From Paractinoplanes ferrugineus (GTDB taxonomy: Bacteria; Actinomycetota; Actinomycetes; Mycobacteriales; Micromonosporaceae): a stretch of 64,000 bases of DNA. The stretch covers positions 1 to 64,000 of the forward strand of contig NZ_BOMM01000073.1 of assembly GCF_016862195.1 (NCBI RefSeq). Reading direction: 5' to 3'. Shown here in pieces: positions 53,551 to 62,550 of the stretch. Under the pieces are notes generated by a model, which did not search any database, was not told the DNA's origin, and was given only the letters and a program-made list of their open reading frames with translations. The first letter of the stretch is position 1. Each line of letters opens with the position of its first letter. Both the position numbers and the translations under genes were made by a program.

Positions 53551-56500
53551 TCAGGACACCGGCAGGAGCCGCAGCAGATCCGGCCGGCGATGCGGGGCGC
53601 GGGCCGGCGGATCGGCGGCCGTCACTGCCTTCTCGATCGCCGCGCGCAGCCGGGCCTCCTCCTCGGCGCGGTTGCGGTACCAGGCCGTGCCCCACACCCG
53701 GTGCAGGGTCCAGCCGAGGCCCTCGAGCACCGCGGACCGCAGCCGGTCACGGTCCCGGGCGGCCGCGCACGAGTGGTACATCGGGCCGTCGCACTCGACG
53801 CCGAGCGCGTAGCCGGTGCCGTCGCCGCCGGGGTGCAGCACGCCGATGTCGAGGCGGTAGCCGCCCGAGCCGATCCGGGTGTGCACCTGATAGCCCCACG
53901 ACTCGATGGCCGCGCGCACCGACGACTCCAGGGCGCCCAGCGCGCCGGCGGCGGACCCGGCGGCGGACCCGGCCGAGGCGGCGAAGTCCAGATAGGCGGC
54001 CAGGTGCCGGACGCTCTCGTTGGCACCGGCCGGGATGTCCCGGGCCCGGATCGACGAGACGATCTCCACCCGGCGGCGGGCCCGGGTGATCGCCACGTTG
54101 AGCCGGCGCCACCCGTTCGGCCGGCTGAGCGCCCCGAAGTTCGTACTGATCCGGCCGTGCTCGTCGTGGCCGTACCCGATCGAGAAGATCATCACGTCGC
54201 GCTCGTCGCCCTGCACCGATTCGAGACTCTTGACGAAGAAGCCGTTGAGCCGGTCCCCGTCGAGGAGCCCGAGCAGCCCGGGGTGGTCGGCGACGGCGTG
54301 TTCGAGGGCGGCCGTGATCGCGTCGGCCTGGGCGACCGAGAACGTGACGACGCCCAGCGACAGGTCGGGGCGTTCGGTGAGCGAGGCGATGACGCGCCCG
54401 GCGACCACCGCCGCCTCGACCGGGTTGTCGCGGGTGGTGCCGCGCCGATAGACGCCGTCGGCGGCGATCAGGTGCACCCCGTCGGTGCGGGCCGGCCGGG
54501 CGGCCGGGAAGGTGACCAGGCGGCCCTGGTAGAACGCCTGGTTGGCGAACGCGATGAGGGCCTCGTGCCGCGACCGGTAGTGCCACGCGAGACCGAGACT
54601 CGGGAACGCGCCGCACGCCTTGGCCAGCTCCAGAATCGACTGGAAGTCGCCGACCTCGGAGTCGGCGGTGCTCTCGAAGAACGTCGTCGGCGGCAGCTGT
54701 TTGTCGTCACCCGCCGCGACCAGGGCGCGGGCCCGGTAGATGCAGTTGATCGCGTCGGCCGGCGTCACCTGCGACGCCTCGTCGAAGATCACCACGTCGA
54801 ACTCGAGGTCCGGCGGCAGGTACTGACTCACCGCGAGCGGTGACATCAGGAAGACCGGCTTCATCGCGAGCACGGCGTTGCGGGCCCGGCCGAGCAGATC
54901 GCGTACGGCCGAATGCCGGGTCTCCTTGCGCCCCTCCCGCCGCAGCAGGGCGGTCTCCTCGGCGGGCATCGACGCCCGGGCGGCGTGGAGGACCGCGGCG
55001 ATGCGGGCCGGTGCCGAGGCGATCAGGTCCAGGTCGAGGGTGCGGAACTCCTCGACCAGATGGGTACGCTCGGCCGCGCGCACCGGCTGCAGACGCTGGT
55101 CGCGCCGCAGCACGTCGTCGGCCCAGGAGCGCAGCACCGCCCGTTCGAGGACGGCCCGCAGCTGCTCGGCCGGCACCCGCTCGCCGGCGCAGAACGCGAT
55201 CGCGTCGTCGAGCCCGAAGCCGGACAGCACCTCGCGGGCGGCGACGTGGCTGAACCATTCCTCCTGCCCGCCGGCGTCCTCCCGCAGCTCCCGGAGCAGG
55301 ACCGGCCCCCGCTCGTAGTCCTCGAGCGACTCGACGAGCGCGGCCCGCCGGGCGGACCCGAACGCGGTGGCCACCGCGTCGCGCGCCGTGGTCCAGGCGG
55401 CCGCCTTGGCGGCGAGGCCGGCCGCTATCGGGGCGGCGGCCGCCGCCCCGGCCAGCGCGGCGGCCTGGGCGGCGGTCAACGGTTTGTCGGCGCTGCCGGT
55501 GGCGAGCCGGCGCGCCTCGTCGGCCCAGTCGAGGGCGGCCGGTTCGTCGACGTCCGGGATGCCCGACACACCGGGCAGGGCGGCCACCACGGCCTCGCGC
55601 AGACCGGCGAGGTGCTCGGCGCCGGCCAGGTCGAGGGTACGGCCGGTGGCCTCGTCGTAGGCCGCGACGAACCGGGCGGTGGCGGTCAGCGGCGTCGCGT
55701 TGGCGCGCAGCCACGCGATCGCGTCCCGCACGGTGCCGTGCGCCAGGTCCGGCCGGGCCGCCGGTTCCGGGGCCGGGCGCAGGGTGGCCTGCCAGCGGGC
55801 GATCGCGGCCGAGACGGTGCCGGCCGCGCGCAGCAGTTCCTCGTCGGGCGCCGGCGCGCACACGTGGTCGATGACGGCCGGCATGGCCTGCGGCGGCGTC
55901 CACCGCAGCAGATCCGCGGCGACCTGCAGGGCCTCGTCGAGCGCGGCGAGGTCGGTGGCGGCGCCGCGCCAGAACCGGCCGAGCACCGCGGCGTGCTCGC
56001 GTTCGGCGGCGGCGAGGTCGCGCCGGGCGGCCCGCCAGGCGACGGCGGTGCCGAGGTGCGCGACCGCGTCGGCGGCCGACTGGGTGGGCAGCGCGAACGC
56101 GGCGACCGCCTCGTAGTCCCGGCGGTAGGCCCCGAACAGCTTGCGGAACAGGCCCCGGTGGCCCTTGGTGAGCCGGTCGGACAGTTCCTCGACGGGCTGG
56201 TCGAGGATCGACTCGTGGAAGTAGCGGCGCGCCTGCCCCTCGGCGGCGGTCAGCGACTCCACCGCCCGGCGCAGCGCGGCCACCGCGGTGTTGGCCTTGG
56301 CGAGGCCGCCGGCGCCGAACCAGTACGGCTCCGGCCGGTTGGCCCGGCCGCCGAGCTCGCAGATCGCCACGATCCGGGCCACGTCGTTGGACGTGGCCGC
56401 GGCCGGCAGGGTGAGCGCCGAGGTGATCCGGGCGGCGTCGCGCATCCGCTCCTCGAGCAGGGCGGCGTCGTCGGTGAAACGGCGGGCCAGGCCGGCCGCC

Positions 56501-58230
56501 CCCTCGGCGGTCAGCGACACCGGGTCCACCGCGGGCGGCCGGGTCCGCGCCCGTTGCACCGGCGCCAGGTCGGCGGGCAGGTCCTCGCACTCGACACCGG
56601 CGGCCGCGCGCAGCGCCTCCCGCGCCTGCCGGAGGGTGGCGAGGTGCCGGCCGCGTTCGCCGGCGGCCCGGCGCACCGGGCGCAGGCTGGGCATCGTGAG
56701 CCACTCGTCGCGCACCCCGGCCGGTCGCGTGGCGGCGTGCCCGGCGAGGGCGGCGAGCTGGGCCGCGGCGCTCGGGCGGGTCAGGCCGAACGCGGCGGCG
56801 AGCGCGGCGCCGGGGGCGGCCGCGCCGGACAGCTCGCGCAGGGCGTGCTCGGCCCGCCGCAGTCGCCCGTCGAGCGGCTCGGGCTCGGTGACCTCGCGCC
56901 AGGCGAACGCGTCGCCGAGGGCGGCCGGCCGCCACGACCGGGCCAGCCGATCGGCGGCGTCGCGGATCTGCCGCAGCGTCTCCGGGGTGAGCGCGACCGG
57001 CGGCGGGGCCGGGGCGGCCGGCACCCCGTCGAGCTCGGCGCACCGGCCGAGGATCTCGTGCAGGCCGGCGCCGAGCGGTTCGCGTACCTCGTTCATCGCC
57101 TCGGCGTACGCGGACAGGCCCTCGCGGGCCGCCCGTGCCGCACCGACCTGGCCCGCCGGGGGCGACGCGGGCGGGGCGTCCAGCGCGTCGGCCAGGCCTC
57201 GCGCCACCTCCTTGCGGGTGGCCTTGTGACTGTGCAGTTCGAGCAGGTAGCCGTCGAGGCCCACGTCGGCCAGGCGGTTGCGCACCACCTCGAGCGCGGC
57301 GGCCTTCTCGGAGACGAACAGGACCCGTTTCCCGGCGTGCATCAGGCAGCCGATCATGTTGGCGATGGTCTGCGACTTGCCGGTGCCGGGCGGTCCGTCG
57401 AGCACGAAGCTGTGCCCGGCGGTGGCCGCGGCCACGCAGGCCCGCTGGGACGCGTCGGCGTCGAGGACCAGCGGCACCTCCTCGGGCGGGGCGAGCCGGT
57501 CCACGTCCTCGATCGGCGTGAAATCGGCGGCGCCGGCCAGGAACGCGAGCTTGCGGACGAGCGGGTGATCGGCGATCCGGTCCTCGTTGTCCTGCAGGTC
57601 GCGGTACATCGCCTCCTTGTGGAAGCTGAACGTCGACAGCACCACCGCCTCGTCGACGCGCCACCGGTCCCGGCCCGCCGTCACGGCCCGGGTGCGGGTC
57701 AGGAACTCGGTCAGGTCCAGCTCGGCGAGCGAGTCGACGGCGGGCAGCTCCACCCCCAGCAGCCGCATCCGGAGTACGAGGGCCGGGTTGACCACCGGAT
57801 CGTCCTCGCGGCCCCGGAGCCTCGGCAGGTCGGCCGGTCCCGCCGCGGTCAGCTCCACCGGCAGCAGGAGCAGCGGGCTGGCGAACGCGGCGCCCTCCTC
57901 GTCGCGCCAGTGCAGCGTGCCGACCGACAGGTGCAACGCGTCGACGCCCCGGTCGAGGAAGTCCTGCCGGGCCTTGCGCATCAGCCGGCGCAGGACGGTG
58001 CCGAGCGCGTGCGGTTCCAGCCCGGTGCGGAAGAACTCGCCCTCACCCGCGAAGCCGTGCTCGCCGCCCGCGCGCAGCGCGCCCACGATCACCGCCGGCG
58101 GCGGCCCGGCGATCTCCACCGCGCCGGTCTCGGACCGCCTGAAGTTGATCAGCCGGTTCCCGGCGTCGAGGTTCACCAGGCCATCGCGCCAGGCCCGCAA
58201 TGCGGCCCTTGGCGTTGTTTCGGGCGTCAT
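53551..58230 (-). CDS. DUF4011 / SF1 helicase / PD-(D/E)XK nuclease protein
   Basis: 1559 residues. The N-terminal DUF4011-like region (about 8-230) opens WRDGLVNLDAGNRLINF. SF1 helicase domain 1A has Walker A GPPGTGKSQT (279-288). A long helical insert covers about 350-1050. Walker B VVIFDEASQVTPADA (about 1143) and helicase 2A motifs (LAWHYRSRHEALIAF, SVQGDERDVMIFSIGYG, RRLNVAITRARRR) follow. At the C-terminus (about 1425-1535) is a Vsr/REase_MTES_1575-type nuclease with RLDIGVLHP then ALGVECDG, supplying Asp and Glu of PD-(D/E)XK. This architecture is known from antiphage work as DUF4011-helicase-Vsr (named Hhe, from memory). ATG at 58230 is chosen. The WD40 gene follows directly. Confidence 0.93.
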   Translation of the reverse strand: MTPETTPRAALRAWRDGLVNLDAGNRLINFRRSETGAVEIAGPPPAVIVGALRAGGEHGFAGEGEFFRTGLEPHALGTVLRRLMRKARQDFLDRGVDALHLSVGTLHWRDEEGAAFASPLLLLPVELTAAGPADLPRLRGREDDPVVNPALVLRMRLLGVELPAVDSLAELDLTEFLTRTRAVTAGRDRWRVDEAVVLSTFSFHKEAMYRDLQDNEDRIADHPLVRKLAFLAGAADFTPIEDVDRLAPPEEVPLVLDADASQRACVAAATAGHSFVLDGPPGTGKSQTIANMIGCLMHAGKRVLFVSEKAAALEVVRNRLADVGLDGYLLELHSHKATRKEVARGLADALDAPPASPPAGQVGAARAAREGLSAYAEAMNEVREPLGAGLHEILGRCAELDGVPAAPAPPPVALTPETLRQIRDAADRLARSWRPAALGDAFAWREVTEPEPLDGRLRRAEHALRELSGAAAPGAALAAAFGLTRPSAAAQLAALAGHAATRPAGVRDEWLTMPSLRPVRRAAGERGRHLATLRQAREALRAAAGVECEDLPADLAPVQRARTRPPAVDPVSLTAEGAAGLARRFTDDAALLEERMRDAARITSALTLPAAATSNDVARIVAICELGGRANRPEPYWFGAGGLAKANTAVAALRRAVESLTAAEGQARRYFHESILDQPVEELSDRLTKGHRGLFRKLFGAYRRDYEAVAAFALPTQSAADAVAHLGTAVAWRAARRDLAAAEREHAAVLGRFWRGAATDLAALDEALQVAADLLRWTPPQAMPAVIDHVCAPAPDEELLRAAGTVSAAIARWQATLRPAPEPAARPDLAHGTVRDAIAWLRANATPLTATARFVAAYDEATGRTLDLAGAEHLAGLREAVVAALPGVSGIPDVDEPAALDWADEARRLATGSADKPLTAAQAAALAGAAAAAPIAAGLAAKAAAWTTARDAVATAFGSARRAALVESLEDYERGPVLLRELREDAGGQEEWFSHVAAREVLSGFGLDDAIAFCAGERVPAEQLRAVLERAVLRSWADDVLRRDQRLQPVRAAERTHLVEEFRTLDLDLIASAPARIAAVLHAARASMPAEETALLRREGRKETRHSAVRDLLGRARNAVLAMKPVFLMSPLAVSQYLPPDLEFDVVIFDEASQVTPADAINCIYRARALVAAGDDKQLPPTTFFESTADSEVGDFQSILELAKACGAFPSLGLAWHYRSRHEALIAFANQAFYQGRLVTFPAARPARTDGVHLIAADGVYRRGTTRDNPVEAAVVAGRVIASLTERPDLSLGVVTFSVAQADAITAALEHAVADHPGLLGLLDGDRLNGFFVKSLESVQGDERDVMIFSIGYGHDEHGRISTNFGALSRPNGWRRLNVAITRARRRVEIVSSIRARDIPAGANESVRHLAAYLDFAASAGSAAGSAAGALGALESSVRAAIESWGYQVHTRIGSGGYRLDIGVLHPGGDGTGYALGVECDGPMYHSCAAARDRDRLRSAVLEGLGWTLHRVWGTAWYRNRAEEEARLRAAIEKAVTAADPPARAPHRRPDLLRLLPVS

Positions 58231-58291
58231 ATACCGATTCCAGCAAGCGCGGGGATGATTCCGCTGCCGATTCGCGGGAAAGAAGCAAACT

Positions 58292-58765
58292 ATGAGTACG
58301 CGACGCTGGCTCACCTACACCGCCACGACCGCCGCCGTGACCGCCACCGCGGCCGCCGGCTCGGTCGCGGTGAACACCGGCACCCGCTGGTACCAGACCC
58401 TGTCGAAGCCCTCCTGGCAGCCGCCGTCCTGGGCGTTCGGGGCGGTCTGGACACCGCTCTACGCCAGCATCGCGTACGCCGGTGGGCACGCCCTGCTGCG
58501 CACCCGGGGCCGCGACCGCCGCGAACTGATCGCCGCGTTCGGCACCAATCTCGCCGTCAACGCCGCCTGGAACTGGCTGTTCTTCCACCGGCGCAGCGTC
58601 CACGCCGGGCTCGCCGGCACCCTCGTGCTCGACGCCAGCAACCTGGACCTGATCCGCCGGACCGCCCGCCACGACCGCACCGCCGCCGCGACACTCGTGC
58701 CGTACGCGGCCTGGTGCCTGTTCGCCACCGCCCTGAACGGCGCCATCGCCCGGCGCAACAGCTGA
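58292..58765 (+). CDS. tspO: TspO/MBR-family membrane protein
   Basis: 157-residue five-helix membrane protein with the family phrases WYQTLSKPSWQPPSWAFGAVWTPLY and NAAWNWLFF. TspO binds porphyrins and is linked to stress responses. The ATG at 58292 has GGGAAAGAAG upstream. It is divergent from the helicase-nuclease gene, with a 61-base gap. Confidence 0.94.
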   Translation: MSTRRWLTYTATTAAVTATAAAGSVAVNTGTRWYQTLSKPSWQPPSWAFGAVWTPLYASIAYAGGHALLRTRGRDRRELIAAFGTNLAVNAAWNWLFFHRRSVHAGLAGTLVLDASNLDLIRRTARHDRTAAATLVPYAAWCLFATALNGAIARRNS

Positions 58766-58779
58766 CCGCGCCGGCGCCG

Positions 58780-59772
58780 TCAGTAGTAGAGGTCCTCGTC
58801 GGCCTTGGTGTAGGGCCGGATCTCCCGCATCCGGCCGCTGGTCGCCAGCCGGACCCAGTCGGGGTTGCCCAGCAGCACCCGGCCCAGCGCCACCAGGTCC
58901 GCGCCGAGGTCGTCCACCGGCAGCCGCGGCACCCCGACCGAGCCCACGGTGATCACCGGCAGGCCGGTCAGGCGTTTCGCCCACGCCGCGAGATTGGCCG
59001 GGTCACCGACGAAGGCCGGCTCCCAGAAACGGCGCTGCGAGGCGTGCAGCACGTCCGCGCCGGCCGCCGCGAACACGCCCAGGATCGCCCCGAGCTCGTC
59101 CGGCGTGTCGGCGATCCGGGCCGCGTGATCGCGTTCCTTGAACTGGGAGAACCGGACGATCAGCGGCATGTCGGCGGGGATGGCGGCCCGGACCGCGCGG
59201 ATCACCTCGGCCGGGAACGCGGCCCGGCGCTCCGGCGAGCCGCCGAACCGGTCGGCGCGGTGGTTCGTGCGCGGCCAGAGGAACTCGTCGAGCAGATAAC
59301 CGTGCGCGGCGTGGATCTCCACCGCGTCGAAACCGGCGCGGGCGGCGGTACGGGCGCTTTCCGCGTACGCGATCAGCAGTTCCCGAATCTGTTGATCGTC
59401 GAGGCGATCCGGCGTCCAGGCCGTCTCCGCCGGGCGCCGCTCCCCGCCGAGATGCCAGATCTGCGCCGCGATCCGCCCACCGGCGGCGTGCACCTCGCCG
59501 GTGACCAGGCGCCACCCCTCTTCGGCGGCACCCGGGGTGAGCCGGGGGACGTCGTCCTCGTGGCTGGCACTGGGGTGCCCGATCAGCGCCCCCTCGGTGA
59601 TGATCAGCCCGACGCCCCCTTCGGCACGGCGCCGGTAGTAGGCGGCGTTCGCCGCGGTCGGCACCCCGCCGGGGGACCGCTTGCGGGTCATCGGCGCCAT
59701 CACGAACCGGTTGCTCAGGGCCAGCTTGCCGAGGACGGTGGGGCGGTTGAGGATCTCCAGTGCTGCGCTCAT
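58780..59772 (-). CDS. NADH:flavin oxidoreductase (Old Yellow Enzyme family)
   Basis: 330-residue FMN barrel enzyme. FMN and substrate residues lie in NRFVMAPMTR, GVGLIITEGALIGHPSA and the catalytic AVEIHAAHGYLLDEFLWPRTN. The C-terminal phosphate site is VTVGSVGV, then DLVALGRVLLGNPDW. It reduces activated alkenes using NAD(P)H. Divergent from a MerR regulator, which probably controls it. Confidence 0.94.
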   Translation of the reverse strand: MSAALEILNRPTVLGKLALSNRFVMAPMTRKRSPGGVPTAANAAYYRRRAEGGVGLIITEGALIGHPSASHEDDVPRLTPGAAEEGWRLVTGEVHAAGGRIAAQIWHLGGERRPAETAWTPDRLDDQQIRELLIAYAESARTAARAGFDAVEIHAAHGYLLDEFLWPRTNHRADRFGGSPERRAAFPAEVIRAVRAAIPADMPLIVRFSQFKERDHAARIADTPDELGAILGVFAAAGADVLHASQRRFWEPAFVGDPANLAAWAKRLTGLPVITVGSVGVPRLPVDDLGADLVALGRVLLGNPDWVRLATSGRMREIRPYTKADEDLYY

Positions 59773-59816
59773 GCCGGTACGGTAAAACCTGACATGGATG
59801 TGAGCTTCGAGGGTTT

Positions 59817-60191
59817 GTGAGTCAGCTCATGCGAATAGGCGATCTGTCCGCGGCGACCGGTGCGAGCGCCCGGTCCCTGCGCTACTACGAGGACCAGGGC
59901 CTGCTGACCTCCGAGCGCACCCCGGGCGGCCAGCGGCGCTACCCGCCGGTGTCGGTCGAGCGGGTCAAGGTGATCCAGTCCCTGCTGGCCGCCGGCCTGA
60001 ACAGCGCCACCATCGCCGAGGTCCTCCCGTGCGTCAGCGAGGCCTCGGCCCGCACCCCCTGGCTGGCCACCCGGCTCGGTGCCGAACTGGCGCGGGTCGA
60101 GTCCCGGATCGACTGTCTGAACCAGACCCGCGACATCCTGGCCGGCCTGGTCGACCGATACCGCGTCGAACCCGCCGGCCCGCCCGCTTGA
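59817..60191 (+). CDS. MerR-family transcriptional regulator
   Basis: 124 residues with the MerR HTH at the N-terminus (MRIGDLSAATGASARSLRYYEDQGLL, then RYPPVSVERVKVIQSLL) and a dimerisation helix to about residue 115. There is no Cys cluster for metals. GTG at 59817 or ATG at 59829 can be the start. The gap to the divergent flavin oxidoreductase holds an AAACC...GGGTTT inverted arrangement (59785-59816) that could be its site. The stop codon lies inside a 15-bp tandem repeat. Confidence 0.9.
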   Translation: MSQLMRIGDLSAATGASARSLRYYEDQGLLTSERTPGGQRRYPPVSVERVKVIQSLLAAGLNSATIAEVLPCVSEASARTPWLATRLGAELARVESRIDCLNQTRDILAGLVDRYRVEPAGPPA

Positions 60192-60255
60192 GCCCGCCCC
60201 GGTTGAGCCCGCCCCTCTTGAGCCCGCCCCTCTTGAGCCCGCCCGGTTGACCCGG
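60188..60255. repeat. 15-bp tandem repeat, about 4.5 copies
   Basis: Units begin TTGAGCCCGCCC at 60188, 60203, 60218 and 60233, with a shortened copy at 60247. The TGA of the MerR gene is in the first unit, and each unit restores a TGA, so copy-number changes do not alter the protein. Confidence 0.85.
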
Positions 60256-60276
60256 CCCGGCCTCGGGGGCCGGGTC
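60249..60276. terminator. hairpin between convergent MerR and SDR genes
   Basis: GACCCGGCCC paired with GGGCCGGGTC around an 8-base loop. It sits between the two convergent genes and could end both transcripts; its right arm overlaps the SDR stop codon. Confidence 0.55.
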
Positions 60277-61000
60277 ACCAGGCGACGGTGCCCTCGTCGT
60301 CGAAGAAGCCGCCGGTGGGGCCGTCGTCGGGCAGGGTGGCGAGCCGGACGGCGATGGCGGCGCCCTGCTCCGCGCTGCGGACGCCGCGGAATCCGTTGAG
60401 GTCGGTCGCGGTGAAGCCGGGGCAACCGGCGTTGATCAGGATGTTCGTGCCGGCCAGCTCCTTGGCGTACTGGATCGTGACGGCGTTCAGGAAGGACTTC
60501 GACGGGGCGTACGCGGCGGAGACCGGGCCGGTGTCGCCGCCGTTCGCGGCCTGCCGGGTCAGCGAGCCCACCGTGCTCGACATGTTGACGATGCGGGGAG
60601 CGGCCGAGCGGCGCAGCAGCGGCAGCATCGCGTTGGTGACCCGGATGACGCCGATCACGTTGGTCTCGACCACGGTCCGCATGATGTCGGCGGAGACCAG
60701 CGTCGGTTCCTGCGGCGTGCCGCCGGTCACGGCCGCGTTGTTGACGAGTACGTCGAGCCGCCCGCCCCGCTCCCCGATCAGGGCCGCCGCGGCGGCGACC
60801 TGGGCGTCGTCGGTGACGTCGAGCGGCACCCCGAACGCGTCCGCGCCGGCCGCCCGCAGCTTGGCCACGGCGGTCTCCCGGCGTTCGCTGTCCCGGGCGC
60901 CGACCCCGACGGTCCAGCCGAGCCGGCCCAGGCCGGCCGCGATCTCGTACCCGATGCCCTTGTTCGCGCCGGTGACCAGCGCGATTGTCCGTTCGCTCAT
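60275..61000 (-). CDS. short-chain dehydrogenase/reductase
   Basis: 241-residue classical SDR. The cofactor motif is VTGANKGIGYEIA, then NNAAVTG; catalytic Ser lies in NMSSTVGSL and Tyr/Lys in SAAYAPSKSFLN. ARDS at the end of beta-2 suggests NADP preference. The ATG at 61000 follows a GAAGG. Divergent from a LysR regulator with palindromes in between, a classical regulator-target pair. The substrate is unknown. Confidence 0.93.
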   Translation of the reverse strand: MSERTIALVTGANKGIGYEIAAGLGRLGWTVGVGARDSERRETAVAKLRAAGADAFGVPLDVTDDAQVAAAAALIGERGGRLDVLVNNAAVTGGTPQEPTLVSADIMRTVVETNVIGVIRVTNAMLPLLRRSAAPRIVNMSSTVGSLTRQAANGGDTGPVSAAYAPSKSFLNAVTIQYAKELAGTNILINAGCPGFTATDLNGFRGVRSAEQGAAIAVRLATLPDDGPTGGFFDDEGTVAW

Positions 61001-61021
61001 GCCTTCGATCCTTCGCCCCGG

Positions 61022-61074
61022 ACGGTGTCCGGGCCAACACCGTCTGGGTCCCCGGCGATACTGCCGAGGTATCG
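61022..61074. promoter_or_regulatory. two palindromes in the SDR-LysR divergent gap
   Basis: ACGGTGT-N8-ACACCGT (61022-61043) and CGATAC-N7-GTATCG (61056-61074). The second contains a T-N11-A motif inside its arms, as expected for LysR-type regulators. Confidence 0.65.
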
Positions 61075-61095
61075 GTCGCGGAGTAACTTGGCGGG

Positions 61096-61935
61096 ATGGA
61101 GACGCGGGAATTGCGCTACTTCGTCGCGGTCGCCGAGGAGCTGCACTTCGGCCGGGCGGCCCGCCGGCTGGGCATCGCGCAGCCACCCCTGTCCCGGGCG
61201 ATCCAGCAGATCGAGCGCCGCCTCGGCGCCGAACTGCTGACCCGGACGAGCCGCAGCGTGACCCTCACCGAGGCGGGCGCCGTGCTGCTGCGCGAGGCGA
61301 AGGCGGCCCTGGACGCGGTCGACGCGGCCGAGCGCCGCACCCGCCGGGCCGCGACCGGCCGGCCGGGCCTGGTGCTGGTGGCCAAGGCCGGGGCGTCGGC
61401 GGAGCTGCTGGCCAAACTGCTCGACGCGTACGCCGCCGAGCCCGGCGCGGTGCCGGTCGACGTGCAACTGTCCGGTGTGGCCCAGCAGGAGCGCTCGCTC
61501 CGGGACGGCCGGGCCGACGTGGCCCTGCTGCACCGCCCGTTCGACTCGACGTCCGGTTTCGACACCGAGAGCCTGTCCACCGAAGGTCAGGTGGCGGTCC
61601 TGCCGGCCGGTCATCCGCTGAGTGTGCGGACCGCGCTGAGCATGCTCGAGGTGACCGAGGAGTCGGGCCTGCCGCTCCCGCGCTGGCCGCTTTTCGACGG
61701 CTCCTACCCGGCCGGCCCCGGCCCCGAGGTCCGCGACCACGCCCAGCTGCTGCAGCTGATCGCCCTAGGCCGGGCGACGGCCGTCCTGCCCGAGTCGTGC
61801 CGCTCCCAGCTGCGCGGCGACCTGGCCGCCGTCCCGGTCCCGGACGCCCCCCGGGTCACCACGGTCATCGCGTGGCCCCCGCACAGCCGCTCGCGCGCCT
61901 TGGCCGGCCTGGTCCGCGCCGCGACCCGCCTCTAG
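61096..61935 (+). CDS. LysR-family transcriptional regulator
   Basis: 279 residues. The HTH (RELRYFVAVAEELHFGRAAR, then LGIAQPPLSRAIQQIE) is followed by a periplasmic-binding-like effector domain (about 92-275). ATG at 61096. It probably controls the divergent SDR gene and itself through the palindromes in between. Confidence 0.95.
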   Translation: METRELRYFVAVAEELHFGRAARRLGIAQPPLSRAIQQIERRLGAELLTRTSRSVTLTEAGAVLLREAKAALDAVDAAERRTRRAATGRPGLVLVAKAGASAELLAKLLDAYAAEPGAVPVDVQLSGVAQQERSLRDGRADVALLHRPFDSTSGFDTESLSTEGQVAVLPAGHPLSVRTALSMLEVTEESGLPLPRWPLFDGSYPAGPGPEVRDHAQLLQLIALGRATAVLPESCRSQLRGDLAAVPVPDAPRVTTVIAWPPHSRSRALAGLVRAATRL

Positions 61936-62302
61936 GCTCCGGCTCACCTTCGGGTGCTCGATACGACTTCTGCCGACCTGGAGTTCCCCTGGTGGGCTGT
62001 GGTCCGGCGGGCGGCGCCCGGCACGTCGCCGGCGTCTCAGACGCCGTCATCGCCGATATGTTCAGCCATGACGCGCAGAGCGAATGGTCGGTACGGCTCG
62101 TCCACCTAGCGATCATGGCAGCGCTACGGTTGGCTCGTCCCGGCAACACAGCGGTCAGCACTCGGCCGACAGCGGACTCCGCCGGCCCAGTGCGGCATCC
62201 GCTTCTGCCGCCGATCGCGCTCGGGACCTGGCCGGCCGTCACGCTGCGTACGCCCAATTGCAGCGGCGGACGCGCGGTCATGCCGAGTTGAGTGCGACGA
62301 GT
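61936..62302. other. 367-bp intergenic stretch without a clear gene
   Basis: Follows the LysR stop. Short open frames exist on both strands, but none has a convincing start, ribosome-binding site or family sequence. Marks the change from typical high-GC coding DNA to the less GC-rich right end. Confidence 0.5.
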
Positions 62303-62491
62303 TCACACCTTGGTGACAATCACTGCCCAGACGGCGGCGCCGACAAGAACAGTTGACCCAAGTGCTCCGGCGCCGGACATGAGGCAGATAGGAATCGTGG
62401 ACCCAGACCAAAAGGCGAGTATTCCTGTCGTCAGGCCGACGTCTGTGCCGAACAAGAACAGGCAGGCCATAGCCAAAATTCGGATTGGCAT
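62303..62491 (-). CDS. small two-helix membrane protein
   Basis: 62 residues, nearly all hydrophobic, with two predicted helices (about 3-26 and 33-58) and charged ends. The ATG at 62491 (or GTG at 62494) has a strong GAGGAG upstream, which argues for a real gene. No family is recognised; size and shape would suit a holin-like, toxin-like or accessory membrane peptide, but nothing proves this. Confidence 0.6.
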   Translation of the reverse strand: MPIRILAMACLFLFGTDVGLTTGILAFWSGSTIPICLMSGAGALGSTVLVGAAVWAVIVTKV

Positions 62492-62550
62492 CACTTGCTC
62501 CTCAGCAATCTTAATAGCGCGCAGATGATGGCATTCGGGCAGTTACCCGT

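Noticed and set aside
59785..59816. AAACC...GGGTTT arrangement as a MerR operator
   Set aside because: Arms are short and widely spaced, and the -35/-10 pair with a 19-base spacer expected for MerR cannot be placed.
54913..59820. A 1635-codon open frame on the plus strand, antisense to the helicase-nuclease gene
   Set aside because: Its product is Gly/Arg/Val-rich without any motif, while the opposite strand carries a full set of helicase and nuclease motifs. It is an artefact of high GC.
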